Origin: Deltaproteobacteria bacterium
GTDB taxonomy: Bacteria > Desulfobacterota > DSM-4660 > Desulfatiglandales > HGW-15
Direction of reading: 5' to 3'
DNA: 5,923 nucleotides
Assembly (NCBI GenBank): GCA_030671095.1
Contig: DAOVAK010000198.1
Span: 1 to 5,923, forward strand
Part shown: positions 5,164-5,923 of the stretch, in pieces
How positions within the stretch are numbered: the stretch's first letter is position 1
How the letters are laid out: every line of letters begins with the position of its first letter
Made by a program: the position numbers and the translations under genes
Notes under the pieces: model-generated
Database searches by the model: none
Told to the model about the DNA's origin: nothing
Seen by the model: only the letters and a program-made list of their open reading frames with translations

Positions 5164-5923
5164 TCATGCCGCCTGTAACGCAGCTTTTCCGGCTTCCTCT
5201 CCAACAATTTTACCCAGAACAAGGGCGGCCAAAAGGCCATTGGCCGACAGGTATCCTTTAGGCCCAGCTTTTCCCGAAAATCCCGCAGCTGTACCTCCGC
5301 CGGCGTAAAGATTTGGAATAGAAGATCCGTCCTTGAGGATTACTTCCCCCTTACGGTTTATTTCGAGCCCTCCTTGAGTATGGAACAATGCCGCCGTCAC
5401 CTTCGCACCATACAATGGCGGCTCAAGGGACTTCCCAAATTCCTCACGGCCTAAAGGATCAAGGATCTCACCCCTTGCCGCTTTCAGAAAATCCTTGTGC
5501 GTATGTATCAATTCATCCAGGGGCAGGCGGAAAGACCTTGCCAACTCTTCCATGCTCCCAAATTTTCTTATTGCACCCATCTTGAGGCACTGTTGAAAAT
5601 CATCATAGTCAAAGACCGTGTCATAGATTCTCTGATCAAAAACTTCTATCGCCACCCCCTCTTCCTGTGCCAGAACTTCGAGTGCATGTTCTGAGTAACC
5701 GTGATATTCATTTACGAATCGCTTTCCGTGCACATTGACCTGGTATCCACCGAGGCTGATCACTGCCCAGGTGAGCAGCGTGCCGTGGGGATGGGCAACC
5801 GATCCATGGGCCTGGTAAGCGCCCATGCATTCAAGCTCAGCACCCAACGCTTCCCCCCATAAGATACCTTCTCCAGTATTTCCCTCATGACCAAAATAAT
5901 AAGCGTCGCTCATTTCAGGGATA
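5164..5923 (-). CDS. FAD-dependent oxidoreductase, fumarate reductase/flavocytochrome c flavoprotein family, C-terminal part (start outside window)
   Basis: The frame enters from the right edge without a stop and ends in TGA at 5166-5164, giving about 252 residues. An ATG at 5913 exists, but the reading frame continues upstream (IPE before it), and that ATG falls inside the conserved domain, so it is not the start. Seen: GHEGNTGEG, typical of the family; QAHG (coding 5814-5803) and HTQGG (from 5382), which match the substrate-domain motifs of the fumarate reductase fold; NVHGKRFVNE; and the C-terminal FAD-binding segment IPNLYAGGGTAAGFSG ... GYLSANGLLAALVLGKIVGEEAG. The N-terminal Rossmann GxGxxG is missing because it lies outside. 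The family reduces or oxidises C-C bonds next to carboxyl or keto groups (fumarate, urocanate, tricarballylate, ketosteroids). The arginines of true fumarate reductases appear replaced by tyrosines. It is codirectional with the transporter, 78 nt upstream. The actual substrate is unknown. Confidence 0.9.
   Translation of the reverse strand, partial: IPEMSDAYYFGHEGNTGEGILWGEALGAELECMGAYQAHGSVAHPHGTLLTWAVISLGGYQVNVHGKRFVNEYHGYSEHALEVLAQEEGVAIEVFDQRIYDTVFDYDDFQQCLKMGAIRKFGSMEELARSFRLPLDELIHTHKDFLKAARGEILDPLGREEFGKSLEPPLYGAKVTAALFHTQGGLEINRKGEVILKDGSSIPNLYAGGGTAAGFSGKAGPKGYLSANGLLAALVLGKIVGEEAGKAALQAA

Noticed and set aside
5911..5913. ATG at 5913 as the start of a short 249-residue flavoprotein
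   Set aside because: The frame remains open upstream with IPE, the ATG is within the conserved domain, and a stand-alone C-terminal half would lack the FAD Rossmann motif.

Overview
All seven genes supported in this window lie on the minus strand, so the window reads from its right end to its left. It is almost entirely coding. The layout is a high-affinity branched-chain amino acid type (HAAT/Liv) ABC transporter operon framed by two catabolic-looking enzymes. In transcription order these are: the C-terminal part of an FAD-dependent fumarate reductase/flavocytochrome c family oxidoreductase (5923-5164, start outside the window); a Tat-exported periplasmic substrate-binding protein (5085-3826); the permeases livH (3759-2887) and livM (2894-1890); the ATPases livG (1886-1146) and livF (1159-455); and the N-terminal 146 residues of a MmgE/PrpD family protein (438-1, end outside the window).

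Genes from livH to the MmgE/PrpD gene are packed with overlaps or very short gaps: livH/livM overlap by 8 nt, livM/livG are separated by 3 nt, livG/livF overlap by 14 nt with the preferred start, and livF and the MmgE/PrpD gene are separated by 16 nt. This strongly suggests one transcription unit. The two larger gaps are 78 nt between the FAD gene and the binding-protein gene, and 66 nt between the binding-protein gene and livH. The second holds a perfect 11-bp stem-loop without a following T-tract. Such a stem-loop could give more binding protein than membrane components. No rRNA, tRNA, CRISPR, insertion sequence or convincing factor-independent terminator was seen.

A working model, which is inference, is that the binding protein captures a small organic acid or amino-acid-like compound in the periplasm. 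LivHM with LivGF then import it, and the FAD oxidoreductase and MmgE/PrpD enzyme act on it. The FAD protein keeps the QAH and HTxGG motifs of the fumarate reductase fold but appears to lack the two substrate/proton-handling arginines. The binding protein also does not keep the expected LivJ-like amino-group contact. The substrate may therefore be neither fumarate nor a plain branched-chain amino acid.

The organism is a Gram-negative-type bacterium (periplasmic binding protein with a Tat signal, no lipobox), with base composition that looks roughly balanced. The style of the genes resembles Desulfobacterota or other metabolically versatile Proteobacteria, but that assignment is a weak impression. 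The window looks like a fairly ordinary catabolic transport locus; the interest lies in its unknown substrate and several regulatory and motif details.
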